Translations under genes and position numbers: made by a program
NCBI GenBank assembly: GCA_030671085.1
Contig: DAOVAI010000002.1
Span: forward strand, 1 to 59,118
DNA: 59,118 bases
From: Pseudomonadota bacterium
GTDB taxonomy: Bacteria; Desulfobacterota; Desulfobulbia; Desulfobulbales; Desulfocapsaceae
Reading direction: 5' to 3'
The notes under the pieces: generated by a model
What the model was told of the DNA's origin: nothing
Seen by the model: the letters and a program-made list of their open reading frames with translations, nothing else
The model's database searches: none
Shown: piece after piece, positions 27,155 to 36,526 of the stretch
How positions within the stretch are numbered: the first letter of the stretch is position 1
Layout: every line of letters begins with the position of its first letter

Positions 27155-29362
27155 ATGGATATGAATGAACAAATAGATCGCCTGCTTCACGCAGAACATT
27201 ATGATCCTTTCCAGGTCCTGGGCGTCCATTTTTCCGAAAAAGATCCCCATACAGCCATTATTCGCTGCTTCCAACCCCATGCCCGCAGTGTTGACCTGCT
27301 GATTGATGAACACGTTATCCCCATGGACAAGGTGCGGGATGAAGGACTGTTTGAGAGCTCCATTGACAGGAAGGAGGTTGCAGACAGTGATCTTGATCCC
27401 TACAACTACCAGTACAAAATCACCTACCACGATGGTGTTGTCCAGACAATCAACGACCCCTATCGTTTCCTGCCGCTCCTTGGAGAAGAGGACCAATATC
27501 TCTTTAATTTTGGCACCAACTACGAGCTCTACAAACACATAGGCGCCCAGCCGGGCATGTATTCGCAAATTAAAGGAACCATCTTCCGCGTTTGGGCACC
27601 GTCTGCCACCCGGGTCTCTATCCTGGGCAACTTCAACAGCTGGGACGGTCGAATTCACCCCATGCGCAGCCTGGGAAGCTCCGGAATCTGGGAACTTTTT
27701 CTTCCCGGTATCAAAGAGGACGAACTCTATAAGTTTGAGATCCGAACACAACGGGGTGAAATTCTCGTCAAATCAGACCCCTTTCAGTTCTGGGGTGAAC
27801 TCCGCCCCAAGACTGCTTCTGCAGTGCGCTACCTGGACCACTATCAGTGGAACGATGAGCAGTGGCAGGAATCCAAAGGAAAGAAGAATCCCTATGACAG
27901 CCCAATGTCCATCTACGAGGTGCACCCAGGGTCCTGGCAGCGTGACCCTGCCCAGCCCGACCGCTTTCTCACCTTTACAGAACTTGCCGACAAACTGATT
28001 CCCTATGTCAAAAAACTGGGCTTCACCCATATCGAACTGCTCCCGGTAATGGAACACCCTTTGGATGAATCCTGGGGATACCAGATTACCGGGCCATTCA
28101 GTATGAGCAGCAGATACGGAGTCCCCGAAGACTTTATGTATTTTGTTGATGCCTGTCATCAGGAAGGTATCGGGGTCATCCTCGACTGGGTTCCAGCCCA
28201 TTTTCCCAAAGATAAGCACAGCCTGGCACGCTTTGACGGAACCGCTCTTTTTGAACACGAAGATCCCAGACAAGGAGCTCATCCGGAGTGGGGAACCTTT
28301 ATCTACAATTACGGCCGTAAAGAGGTGAGCAACTTTCTCATTGCCAATGCCCTCTTCTGGCTGGACATATACCATATTGACGGTCTGCGAGTGGATGCCG
28401 TGGCCTCCATGCTCTATCTCGACTACTCACGCCAAGAAGGTGAATGGCTGCCCAATGTCTACGGAGGAAGGGAAAATCTCGAGGCAATCGAATTCATACG
28501 TCATCTCAACTCGATTATCTATGACCGCTATCCTGGAACGCTGATGATTGCAGAGGAGTCCACCAGTTTTTACGGTGTCTCAAAACCGGCTGATGCCGGA
28601 GGCCTCGGATTCGGTTTCAAATGGAATATGGGTTGGATGAACGACACCCTGAGTTATTTCGAGAATGATCCCATCTACCGAAAATATCACCATAACAATC
28701 TGACATTCTCCCTCGTATATGCCTTTTCCGAAAACTTCATCCTGCCCCTGTCGCACGATGAAGTTGTCCATGGTAAACGCTCGCTTATTGACAAGATGCC
28801 CGGAGATCTCTGGCAGAAATTTGCCAATCTCCGCCTCCTGCTCCTGACCATGTGGATGCATCCAGGCAAGAAACTGCTTTTTATGGGAGGAGAGTTTGGC
28901 CAACGGCATGAATGGAACTGTAAGCAGAGCATGGATTTCCATCTCCTCCAGGAAAACGATATGCATGGGGAAATGTTAAAATTTGTTGAGGCTCTCAACA
29001 AAATTTATAAAGACAATGCCAGTCTCTGGGAGCAGGACTTCACCCACCATGGTTTTCAGTGGATGGATCTGGAGGATCGTGAAAACTCGATCATCTCCTA
29101 TGCCCGCTACGCCAAAGATCGAAATGACCACGTGGTCTGCCTGCTCAATTTCACCCCGCAAACCTTCTTCAATTACAAAATGGGGTTACCCACCGGCTCA
29201 AACTATGAACAAATTTTCTGTTCCGATCACAGTCGGTTCGGCGGAAGTAATGCCAGCAATAAGACCATTTACAAATCCATAGCCGAACCCTATGGTCAGG
29301 CCCCATACCATGCCAATGTAGTGGTTCCCCCTCTTGCGGGAATCATCTTAAAACCCTGCTGA
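27155..29362 (+). CDS. glgB: 1,4-alpha-glucan branching enzyme
   Basis: 735 residues, full-length GH13 branching enzyme that introduces alpha-1,6 branches into glycogen. Domains in order: an N-terminal carbohydrate-binding module (HYDPFQVLGVH), a second CBM48 (FRVWAPSATRVSILGNFNSW), and a catalytic barrel with GLRVDAVASMLYLDYSR (nucleophile Asp near 413), MIAEEST (acid/base Glu near 466) and LPLSHDEVVHGK (transition-state Asp). The C-terminal beta domain ends PPLAGIIL. The ATG at 27155 has a second in-frame ATG two codons on. No other glycogen gene is in the window, but a small protein gene follows closely. Confidence 0.97.
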   Translation: MDMNEQIDRLLHAEHYDPFQVLGVHFSEKDPHTAIIRCFQPHARSVDLLIDEHVIPMDKVRDEGLFESSIDRKEVADSDLDPYNYQYKITYHDGVVQTINDPYRFLPLLGEEDQYLFNFGTNYELYKHIGAQPGMYSQIKGTIFRVWAPSATRVSILGNFNSWDGRIHPMRSLGSSGIWELFLPGIKEDELYKFEIRTQRGEILVKSDPFQFWGELRPKTASAVRYLDHYQWNDEQWQESKGKKNPYDSPMSIYEVHPGSWQRDPAQPDRFLTFTELADKLIPYVKKLGFTHIELLPVMEHPLDESWGYQITGPFSMSSRYGVPEDFMYFVDACHQEGIGVILDWVPAHFPKDKHSLARFDGTALFEHEDPRQGAHPEWGTFIYNYGRKEVSNFLIANALFWLDIYHIDGLRVDAVASMLYLDYSRQEGEWLPNVYGGRENLEAIEFIRHLNSIIYDRYPGTLMIAEESTSFYGVSKPADAGGLGFGFKWNMGWMNDTLSYFENDPIYRKYHHNNLTFSLVYAFSENFILPLSHDEVVHGKRSLIDKMPGDLWQKFANLRLLLLTMWMHPGKKLLFMGGEFGQRHEWNCKQSMDFHLLQENDMHGEMLKFVEALNKIYKDNASLWEQDFTHHGFQWMDLEDRENSIISYARYAKDRNDHVVCLLNFTPQTFFNYKMGLPTGSNYEQIFCSDHSRFGGSNASNKTIYKSIAEPYGQAPYHANVVVPPLAGIILKPC

Positions 29363-29399
29363 TTTACTGAAGAATATTTTGCAATAACAGGAAAAAACC

Positions 29400-29585
29400 A
29401 TGTCATCACAACACCCGACCCAACGCCCGGGAGACAAAAAAAAACAGGCCCTGGCCGAACTCTCGGCACTTGTCAAAAAATACCCTGAGAAAAGCAGAAA
29501 AGCCCTCCTCCAGCAGGTGGAAATACAATTCGATCTGACTCCAAAAGAGTGCGAGTTTCTTGACAAGAACTTTCAAGAGCACTGA
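29400..29585 (+). CDS. Small hypothetical protein, 61 residues
   Basis: A short, highly charged frame 37 bases after glgB with AGGA eight bases before the ATG. The sequence is helical and basic at the start (PGDKKKQALAELSALVKKYP), with a conserved-looking LTPKECEFLDKNF at the end. No motif, signal or membrane segment. The good ribosome site and position argue for a real gene, probably co-transcribed with glgB; function unknown. A weak hairpin (CTTGCC/GGCAAG at 29593-29610, followed by a T-run) may end the transcript. Confidence 0.6.
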   Translation: MSSQHPTQRPGDKKKQALAELSALVKKYPEKSRKALLQQVEIQFDLTPKECEFLDKNFQEH

Positions 29586-29705
29586 TCAACCCCTTGCCAG
29601 CAGAGGCAAGACTGATTATTTTTTGCAGGATAGCGTCGTTGCCGGAGGTGGAGGTACTTAAACTCTCCATGAGGCAAATTATTTTCACAACACAGAGGGG
29701 ACAAC

Positions 29706-30371
29706 ATGGATGCATATCAGCAACTTATCACGACCATTTCCCTGACTATGGGAACGGCCTGGGCAGCGGGGATCAATCTCTATGCAACCATTGCTGTCTT
29801 AGGGTTTCTTGGTCTGACTGGAAACGTTGTTCTGCCTGAACAGTTACTGATACTTCAGGATCCGATGGTGATAGGTGCTGCAGCCTTCATGTATCTGATT
29901 GAATTTTTTGTTGATAAAACACCTGGGGTGGATACTGGCTGGGATGCCATTCATTCTTTCATCCGTATCCCGGCAGGCGTACTTCTTGCCGCAGGAGCTG
30001 TAGGAGAGGTTAATCCGAGCATGGTTATTGTTGCCGGCATCCTTGGAGGAGGCGTTGCCGCCACTACCCATACAATCAAGGCAGGTACCAGGGTCCTAAT
30101 CAACACATCACCAGAACCTTTCAGCAACTGGACGGCCTCTGTCCTCGAGGATGTCACAGTGATAGGAGGATTATGGGTAGCACTGCATTACCCCCTCGCT
30201 TTCCTTATCTTCTTTGTCGCCTTTCTCCTGACTGCCATATGGATCTTGCCAAAAATCTGGGCAGGGGTCAAAACCGTTTTCCAGACTCTGCTAAGCTTTT
30301 TTTCACGCAAGACGCCGCCACCTACCCTTGGTAATGACCAGCCAAGAACAAAGGAATTACCGCTATCTTGA
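29706..30371 (+). CDS. DUF4126 domain membrane protein
   Basis: 221 residues, a polytopic inner-membrane protein of unknown function. Hydrophobic segments lie near residues 15-40 (AAGINLYATIAVLGFLG), 55-68, 95-115 (VAGILGGGVAATTHTIKAGT) and 155-185. The Gly/Ala-rich AGINLYAT and GGGVAATTHTIKAGTR stretches are the family hallmark. A proline-rich cytoplasmic tail follows. GAGGGG sits six bases before the ATG. It is followed by two intergenic repeats. Confidence 0.85.
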   Translation: MDAYQQLITTISLTMGTAWAAGINLYATIAVLGFLGLTGNVVLPEQLLILQDPMVIGAAAFMYLIEFFVDKTPGVDTGWDAIHSFIRIPAGVLLAAGAVGEVNPSMVIVAGILGGGVAATTHTIKAGTRVLINTSPEPFSNWTASVLEDVTVIGGLWVALHYPLAFLIFFVAFLLTAIWILPKIWAGVKTVFQTLLSFFSRKTPPPTLGNDQPRTKELPLS

Positions 30372-30380
30372 CAACAAAAA

Positions 30381-30452
30381 ATGTCGAATATCGAACCACA
30401 GAAGAAACAACATCAAAGTTCGTCATTCCCTGTTGGACATTCTGTTGTTCAA
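30381..30452. repeat. Short intergenic repeat, copy 2
   Basis: Contains TTCCCTGTTGGACATTCTGT followed by TGTTCA (30427-30452), a diverged copy of the motif at 25189-25214. It is preceded by TGTCGAATATCGAACCACAG (30382-30401), roughly its inverted counterpart. It lies directly after the DUF4126 gene and abuts the R3 hairpin repeat. Confidence 0.5.
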
Positions 30453-30454
30453 TT

Positions 30455-30612
30455 GTGATGGCGTCGTAAAAACTCTTCATCTGCTTCGTTGCTGCAAATT
30501 TTCTATCATTACGGCGTACTAAAGTACGCCGTAATGATAGAAAATTCACGCGCCTCGCAAATGAAGTTTTTTACTTAGCCATCGATTATTTTTAGTTTTT
30601 ACGAGATTGTCA
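30455..30612. repeat. 158-bp hairpin repeat R3 with perfect 24-bp palindrome core
   Basis: The core, 30497-30520 and 30523-30546, is a perfect inverted repeat of 24 bp separated by two bases (AATTTTCTATCATTACGGCG then TACT on the left arm). It is flanked by GTGATGGCGTCGTAAAAACT with CTTCATCTGC on the left and CGCAAATGAAGTTTTTTACT, then TTTTTACGAGATTGTCA, on the right. The outer arms are again partly inverted. Related copies are at 15691 and 26109. It lies between the ends of the convergent DUF4126 and sensor kinase genes. Confidence 0.8.
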
Positions 30613-30633
30613 ATTGTGACAACAACAGCTGGA

Positions 30634-32460
30634 TCAGCATGGGATCTTCACAGTCACTGAAGTTCCCCGCCCCTGTTCTGAGGCTATCTTGATACTGCCT
30701 CCGTGCTCTTCCACAATCTTTGCTGACATAGCCAGTCCCAAGCCAGTGCCTTCAGGCTTTGTGGTGAAATAAGGATCAAATACCCTGTCGAGACTTTCAG
30801 GCTCTATTCCGCATCCGGTATCACTGACTGTAATAACCATGGTGCCGTCTCGCGCGTCTGCAGATACGGCAAGCTTCCCCCCCTGCTCCATTGCCTGGAT
30901 AGCATTTAAAAAAAGATTGAGAAAAACCTGATTCAATCTATCCGCGTCGGCAAGGATCTTCGGCAATGGCTCTTGAAATACTGATGTCACCTCTACCCCT
31001 GCTGCCTCGGCATCAATACGAATCAAAGAAACTGCCTTTTGTAACAGCTGCTGGAGATCAACCGTCTCCTTCTGCAGCTTCTGCGGTCGCGCGTAGTCCA
31101 GCAGTTCGCTAATACTTCTATTGAGTCGCTCCACCTCCTGAACCAGAATATCGGCAGTCTCCGTATCACTGTTTTTCCCGGTAAATCGAGATTGCAGAAG
31201 AAGGGCAAGCCCCTTGATCGAACTGAGCGGGTTCCGCAATTCATGAGCAACCCCTGCAGCCATTTTACCAAGGGCGGCAAGGCGCTCACTTCTTCTCAGC
31301 TCCTCCTCAAGCTTTTTTACCTGACTGAGATCCTGGATCATGAGCAGGGTACCGACAAATCGTTCATCCCTATCAATAATAGACAGACAATTAAGCTGCA
31401 GGGTACGGGAAATCCCTTTATCCAGGACGATCTGAATCTCTTTCTGAAAAGGGACTCCAGGCTGTTCTCCTGCAGCCTCAAAGGGTTCCCCCAATTCCGG
31501 AGTAAGTACAACACCAGGATCTCCACCTAGGGCATTTTTTTCGGAAACCCCAGTCAACTCCTGAGAAAATTGGTTGTACAGAATAATCCGGCCTGCATTG
31601 TTGGTGGCAATGAGCCCGACAGGCAGGGAGGATATGAGTATATCGCGAAAGGCCTCCACCCGCCTCAACCTGGACTGGGATCCCTTCAAGCCTTCAAGGG
31701 TCAAAATTGAAAGCCATCCTCCAACGCCAACAAGGAGCAGAACAATGGAGAGGATGACAATTTCAAGTTTCTGTCGTCCCAGAGATTTATTGAACTGCTC
31801 CAGATCCAATTCAACCAGGATAAAAATTTTTTTCTTGCTCAACTCTTCCAACTGGGCAACCCATCCCGGATTCATGCCATGCTGTCGTTTCATCCTTGCA
31901 AACATCTTTCCATCATTGTGCCGGCCAGCCATACGTGGAGCAAAGTTGTTCGAAAAACGTTTTCCAAAAGGTGAGAACAGTGCAGCAACCTGGAAAACGG
32001 CCGGTTTCTCATCATGGTTTAGGTGATAGCGAAACTTTCCGTTATCGGGAATGTCCTTTTTCAGAGTGGAAAGAAAATACCGTGTCTGCTCGGAGACCTG
32101 ACGCTTACACTCATCAGGGGCAGAGCAGGCCTGGATAATACCTTCTGCGTCGACGAGAGCAAGAAACCGAACTCCGGGATGTTCTGAAGCATGTTCCAAA
32201 ACCGGCTGCACATGCTCAGGCCAGAGATTGAGAATATCCTCGCCGGTTCGCAGTCCGTTAAAGAGAGAACTTCTTGCACTCGATCCGACGAAACGGATAA
32301 GAGTAGTACCTTTCTCCAACAGGATATCAGTCATCAAGGCCTTATCACGCCGGTAGTTATTTACGGCAAAGACTGCAATGATCACGGTGAGCAGGCCACA
32401 GGCTGCAGCCAATACCCAGGGAGAGACATGGGCAAGGCGCTGTTTTTTTACGATTCTCAT
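30634..32460 (-). CDS. Membrane sensor histidine kinase (PAS, HisKA, HATPase)
   Basis: 608 residues. Membrane helices at about 13-32 and 230-252 enclose a periplasmic sensor of roughly 200 residues; then a PAS domain (about 275-385, SLPVGLIATNNAGRIILYN), a HisKA box LGKMAAGVAHELRNPLSSIK with the phospho-acceptor His, and a HATPase domain (NLFLNAIQAM, VSDTGCGIEP, FDPYFTTKPEGTGLGLAM). The layout resembles ZraS/HydH kinases. No response regulator gene lies beside it. Its ATG overlaps the stop of the upstream 566-residue gene by four bases, so the two are translationally coupled. Confidence 0.94.
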   Translation of the reverse strand: MRIVKKQRLAHVSPWVLAAACGLLTVIIAVFAVNNYRRDKALMTDILLEKGTTLIRFVGSSARSSLFNGLRTGEDILNLWPEHVQPVLEHASEHPGVRFLALVDAEGIIQACSAPDECKRQVSEQTRYFLSTLKKDIPDNGKFRYHLNHDEKPAVFQVAALFSPFGKRFSNNFAPRMAGRHNDGKMFARMKRQHGMNPGWVAQLEELSKKKIFILVELDLEQFNKSLGRQKLEIVILSIVLLLVGVGGWLSILTLEGLKGSQSRLRRVEAFRDILISSLPVGLIATNNAGRIILYNQFSQELTGVSEKNALGGDPGVVLTPELGEPFEAAGEQPGVPFQKEIQIVLDKGISRTLQLNCLSIIDRDERFVGTLLMIQDLSQVKKLEEELRRSERLAALGKMAAGVAHELRNPLSSIKGLALLLQSRFTGKNSDTETADILVQEVERLNRSISELLDYARPQKLQKETVDLQQLLQKAVSLIRIDAEAAGVEVTSVFQEPLPKILADADRLNQVFLNLFLNAIQAMEQGGKLAVSADARDGTMVITVSDTGCGIEPESLDRVFDPYFTTKPEGTGLGLAMSAKIVEEHGGSIKIASEQGRGTSVTVKIPC

Positions 32461-34157
32461 AGGACCGGGAGAGGCGGATTGATTATTTTCTCAAGAAATA
32501 CCCTGGTGATCATATAAGTGGGTGCAATTCCGTCAACCCCCATGGATCCGGATGCCAGTGTGTGTCCGCTAAGTAGTGGATTGTCCGAGGCATAGTATGC
32601 ATATCTGGTTTTGACATTTTTTGAAATATGTCCCTGGATGATTGCGGCGCTGATGGCACGTTGGAAATGCCCTCCTTCCATTTCCAGGCCAACGGCCTTC
32701 CAGTTAGAGGTATGAAATCTTGACAGGATATCTCGATTCTGTAGAGATGTTCCGAGGACCGTAACCATTGGACCGACATGGATGGGATAGCCCTCATCAA
32801 AGTCTTTGATATCGAGATCGTTGTCAACAATATAGTTATTGGTAGTACCTTCCATGACGTAAGCGGTGGCAAGCATAATGTCCCCTTTTTTCCCAGGAAG
32901 TGTCCCAGCCTTACCCATAACATTGATAGACTCAATGTGAAAAACCACTGTTTTCTCGTCCAGGTGGCAGGGACAGAGCAGTTCATCGAAGATATCAAAG
33001 GCCTGGGTTCCAAATGCATAATCGATTACGAGTATAACAGGGCGCTCCTTTTCCAGGTAGTCAAAGTCGCAGCGGATACTTTCATGCAGGTTAAAGGGTT
33101 TGTTTGCTGCGGTATCGATAACCATAACATCAATGCTGGACTCTGAGGTGTCAACAAGAAAGCTGAAACCGAAATCTGCGGCATAAGCGTTCACCTCCTT
33201 GTCAAAATCACGGACCTCTGAAATCATGTCATAGAGATCCTCCGGGACACTCTTGCCGATTGCCTTAAGATATCCTGCCCCATAAAAAATATTTTTCATG
33301 GAATGCATATTGGCACTGACAACATGAATTGATCTATCGTGCAGGCCAAGGTTATAGAGATGATGTTTGACATTTTTTGCCCAGAGCGAGGCGTACTTGT
33401 GATGCCCGATCATATCCTGCAGCGAAGGTGTAAAGTAAATAGTGAGGAGGTCATCCCTGGATTTGGTCTCCTCGATTATTTTTTGTCCCATGGAATAAAT
33501 TATAGAAAAAAGTCCATTGTTACTGTTTTCTTTTTTATTATGATGGCGTTCCAGGGATTCAAAACTGCTCCTGGTCTCACGATAGGTTCTGCCTACTATG
33601 ATGGAAAGATTCCAGATAGCCTGATCCAGATCGGCACCTTCCAGCAGATGCTGCTGGGTGGCAGCATGCTCAAGGTCATGCCATTCAGAACAGGTTCCGC
33701 CTTCCTTATTACAAATCTGGCTGTGAATCTTTTGTGACTCGATGTTCAAAAAGGTAATGTGGGTGAGAATATCGTATATTTCAGTTAATCCCCGACTGAT
33801 GACAAAACAGATTTCTTTCTCTGAGACGATATAGGAATGCCTCCTTCTCTTCAGGGGTGTCACCTTCTCAAACGTGGTATCTTGAAAATCCTCATCAGCC
33901 GTTAAAATGATACGGTTGCACTTTTCTATGCCCCTGGGCATCCGATCCATGACATATTCGAGCCCTTTTAGTTCCACGATTCGAGGATCGCTCATGGTAC
34001 CGTATATTTCAGGATTAAAGAGCTTCAGAGACTCGGCCAGTTTCTCTCCTGATCTCCCTGAAGGCTTATAGTATCCACGTAAAATCAAGGCGTCAGCTAT
34101 GGTTTTAAAGGTGCGTATTGCCAGACGTGCCCGTTGTGACTTTGAAAGCTCTTCCAT
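32457..34157 (-). CDS. 566-residue protein of unknown function (possible nucleoside phosphorylase-like C-terminus)
   Basis: A cytoplasmic protein without a known catalytic assignment. The N-terminal half is helical, with ALILRGYYKPSGRSGEKLAE, RIVELKGLEYVMDRMPRGIE, LKRRRHSYIV and EIYDILTHITFLNIES; I associate this pattern with the family catalogued as DUF6909, from memory. The C-terminal third contains TVLGTSLQNRDIL and AVGLEMEGGHFQRAISAA. The EMEG stretch recalls the purine-binding Met-Glu of nucleoside phosphorylases and MTA/SAH nucleosidases, so nucleotide or nucleoside binding is possible but unproven. GGAG lies six bases before the ATG. The stop overlaps the sensor kinase start (ATGA). 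Confidence 0.8.
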   Translation of the reverse strand: MEELSKSQRARLAIRTFKTIADALILRGYYKPSGRSGEKLAESLKLFNPEIYGTMSDPRIVELKGLEYVMDRMPRGIEKCNRIILTADEDFQDTTFEKVTPLKRRRHSYIVSEKEICFVISRGLTEIYDILTHITFLNIESQKIHSQICNKEGGTCSEWHDLEHAATQQHLLEGADLDQAIWNLSIIVGRTYRETRSSFESLERHHNKKENSNNGLFSIIYSMGQKIIEETKSRDDLLTIYFTPSLQDMIGHHKYASLWAKNVKHHLYNLGLHDRSIHVVSANMHSMKNIFYGAGYLKAIGKSVPEDLYDMISEVRDFDKEVNAYAADFGFSFLVDTSESSIDVMVIDTAANKPFNLHESIRCDFDYLEKERPVILVIDYAFGTQAFDIFDELLCPCHLDEKTVVFHIESINVMGKAGTLPGKKGDIMLATAYVMEGTTNNYIVDNDLDIKDFDEGYPIHVGPMVTVLGTSLQNRDILSRFHTSNWKAVGLEMEGGHFQRAISAAIIQGHISKNVKTRYAYYASDNPLLSGHTLASGSMGVDGIAPTYMITRVFLEKIINPPLPVL

Positions 34158-34332
34158 ACCAAACTCCAGTAAAAAATAGTCTATACTCTCTTCAGGAATT
34201 GCCGAACGATCTTATTTACCATTATTTTACCGTATTACGATGGAGGCTTCCATGAATCTTTTCTCGTTCATGAAGTGAAAAAGCTCTACGTTAAAAAAAA
34301 ACAAGAAATGTCAAAGGGGAGGGAAAGGAAAC

Positions 34333-34372
34333 AAAAAAGGGGTAAGCCGTAGAAACGGCTTACCCCTTTTTT
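34333..34372 (-). terminator. Rho-independent terminator after the cold-shock gene
   Basis: An 18-bp perfect stem (AAAAAAGGGGTAAGCCGT, 34333-34350; partner 34355-34372) with loop AGAA. The GC-rich part is flanked by A and T runs on both sides, so it can act in both directions. It lies 25 bases beyond the csp stop. Confidence 0.92.
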
Positions 34373-34397
34373 TAACAGACAGTAAATATGTCTTACA

Positions 34398-34598
34398 TCA
34401 TATTTTTGACACGTTAGCTGCTGCAGGACCTTTAGGACCTTCGGTGATTTCAAACTGTACTCTGTCACCTTCATTCAAAGTTTTAAAACCTTCTGAAACA
34501 ATAGCTGAGTAGTGAACAAAAACATCTTTTCCACCATCCTGCTCCAGAAAACCAAATCCTTTTGCCTCATTAAACCATTTAACTGTGCCTTCTAACAT
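34398..34598 (-). CDS. Cold-shock protein (CspA family)
   Basis: 66 residues. A single cold-shock domain with RNP1-like KGFGFLEQD and RNP2-like VFVHYSAI; binds single-stranded nucleic acid and works as an RNA chaperone. Begins [17 protein letters not shown] and ends AANVSKI, as in many Csp proteins. AAGG precedes the ATG. The spacer upstream (34599-34888) is very AT-rich and probably provides a long 5' untranslated leader, common for csp mRNAs; no clear promoter hexamers were found. A strong terminator follows. Confidence 0.97.
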   Translation of the reverse strand: MLEGTVKWFNEAKGFGFLEQDGGKDVFVHYSAIVSEGFKTLNEGDRVQFEITEGPKGPAAANVSKI

Positions 34599-34888
34599 AA
34601 TAAACCTTGAACCCCTCAGTACTGATCAACTTCGTGATCATGCTTTTTCTTTTGTACAGCAACAAATTTTTCCACTGGAATAGTAGAAAAGGATGACTAT
34701 TCACTACGTTGCAAACCGCCACCATTCGTACCGCACAATTTATACGTATTCGTATATTACTGGAGGAAATAAAAAAAAACCAGAAAAAACATTCAAAAAC
34801 TTATTTTTTTCTATTTCTTACAAGAAAACAAAAGGATACAAATCTTTTCATATCAATACCCCTGGGAAATTCAAGGGGCTGCCGCCAC

Positions 34889-36526
34889 CTATCCCTTTTT
34901 TTCTTTTAATTGTAAAAGCGAGGGTTCGTAGTCTTTCGGAGCCTGAAATCCCAAGAGGTTCAAAACAGTTGCTGCCACATTGGCAAGTCCGGGATTCTGC
35001 ACCTCGCAAAGGGAAAAGGAATTAACTCCACTGAAATCCTTCACGATAAACGGGACAGGATTTTTAGTATGGGCCACCATTGGAGTTCGCACCCCGTCTT
35101 TCTCGGTCCACATACAATCTGCGTTTCCATGATCGGCGGTGATTACAGCAACCCCGCCGGCCTTTTTCAATACCGGGAGGAGTCGTTTCAACATGAGATC
35201 CACGGTTTCCACAGCAATTCGCACAGAAATCGGAACCCCTGTATGACCAACCATATCGCCGTTGGCAAAATTTAAGCGGATAAACTTATATTGACTGCCT
35301 TCAATGGCTGCTATCACCCTGTCTGCAATCTCTGATGCCTTCATCCAGGGACGGAGATCAAAGGTGATTCGGTCGGACTCTATTTCCACATAGGTTTCCA
35401 ACTCTTTATTAATATAGCCGGATTTGTTGCCATTCCAGAAATAGGTTACGTGGCCGAACTTCTGGGTCTCTGAGATGGCATAAGAGCTGACTCCTGCTGC
35501 ACAGAGATATTCCCCAAGGGTTCGATTGATGGACGGTGGTTCTACAAGATAATGCTTGGGAATTTTGGCATCACCGTCATACTGCATCATACCGCAAAAA
35601 AAGACATCGGGATTACGCTCTCGATCAAACTCATCAAATTCCGGCTCATCAAAGGCCCTGGAGAGCTCTATGCTACGATCTCCACGGAAATTAAAAAGGA
35701 TAACCGCATCACCATCCTCTATCGTCCCCACTGCTTTTCCATCACGTTCTATGACAAAACTGTCCATGTATTGATCGCTAAGATCTGGATCTTCATCGTA
35801 ATAGGTTCTGATCGCCTCACAGGCTGAAAAAAAGCCACGGCCTTTGCCAAGAACATGAGCCTGCCAGCCCCTTTCCACAATCCTCCAATCAGCCTCATAG
35901 CGATCCATGGTGACGACCATACGCCCGCCACCTGACCCTATACAGTAATCCCTGCCATCCTCTGACATGGAGGCCAGCTTTTTTTCCAAGGGGGCGAAAT
36001 AGTCAAGAGCAGTCTTTGGCCCCACATCCCGGCCATCCAACAGGCCATGAACCCGTACTCGCTCTATCCCCTCCTCCTGGCACTGGTTCAACATCCTCTC
36101 CAAATGGGCTATATGACTGTGTACATTTCCGTCAGAAACCAACCCAATAAAGTGAAGGGTTCCTCCATTATCAGTCTTCTGCCTGGCCTTCTGCCAGGCA
36201 TCTCCCTGAAAAATCGCGCCGGAGTGCAAGGCCTCATTGACCAGCTTTGCCCCTTGCGCAAAGATCCTTCCTGCCCCTAGTGCATTGTGGCCAACCTCAG
36301 AATTTCCCATATCGCTATCAGAAGGTAAGCCTACTGCCTTCCCATGCGCCTTTATCCTTGTGGCAAGATTTCCCTGCAAAAGCGAATCAAAGGTTGGGGT
36401 GTAGGCCATATGCACGCCATCACTTTCATCGCAGGGACCGATTCCCACACCATCCATAACAACGGTGACAACTGGCCCTGGAAAAGTTTTGTAGCCGGGA
36501 AGTGAAGGAAGTGACAAATCAGACAT
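34889..36526 (-). CDS. gpmI: 2,3-bisphosphoglycerate-independent phosphoglycerate mutase
   Basis: 545 residues from the ATG at 36526 (AGAGGA upstream); interconverts 3- and 2-phosphoglycerate with Mn2+ in glycolysis and gluconeogenesis. Seen: VMDGVGIGP (metal Asp), DSDMGNSEVGHNALGAGR with the nucleophile Ser76, HGLLDGRDVGPKTA, GGRMVVTMDRY, NFRGDR, and ITADHGNADCMW with metal ligands. Slightly longer than the usual 510 residues. The gene is monocistronic by spacing from aroK (237 bases, no convincing gene between). Confidence 0.95.
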   Translation of the reverse strand: MSDLSLPSLPGYKTFPGPVVTVVMDGVGIGPCDESDGVHMAYTPTFDSLLQGNLATRIKAHGKAVGLPSDSDMGNSEVGHNALGAGRIFAQGAKLVNEALHSGAIFQGDAWQKARQKTDNGGTLHFIGLVSDGNVHSHIAHLERMLNQCQEEGIERVRVHGLLDGRDVGPKTALDYFAPLEKKLASMSEDGRDYCIGSGGGRMVVTMDRYEADWRIVERGWQAHVLGKGRGFFSACEAIRTYYDEDPDLSDQYMDSFVIERDGKAVGTIEDGDAVILFNFRGDRSIELSRAFDEPEFDEFDRERNPDVFFCGMMQYDGDAKIPKHYLVEPPSINRTLGEYLCAAGVSSYAISETQKFGHVTYFWNGNKSGYINKELETYVEIESDRITFDLRPWMKASEIADRVIAAIEGSQYKFIRLNFANGDMVGHTGVPISVRIAVETVDLMLKRLLPVLKKAGGVAVITADHGNADCMWTEKDGVRTPMVAHTKNPVPFIVKDFSGVNSFSLCEVQNPGLANVAATVLNLLGFQAPKDYEPSLLQLKEKKG

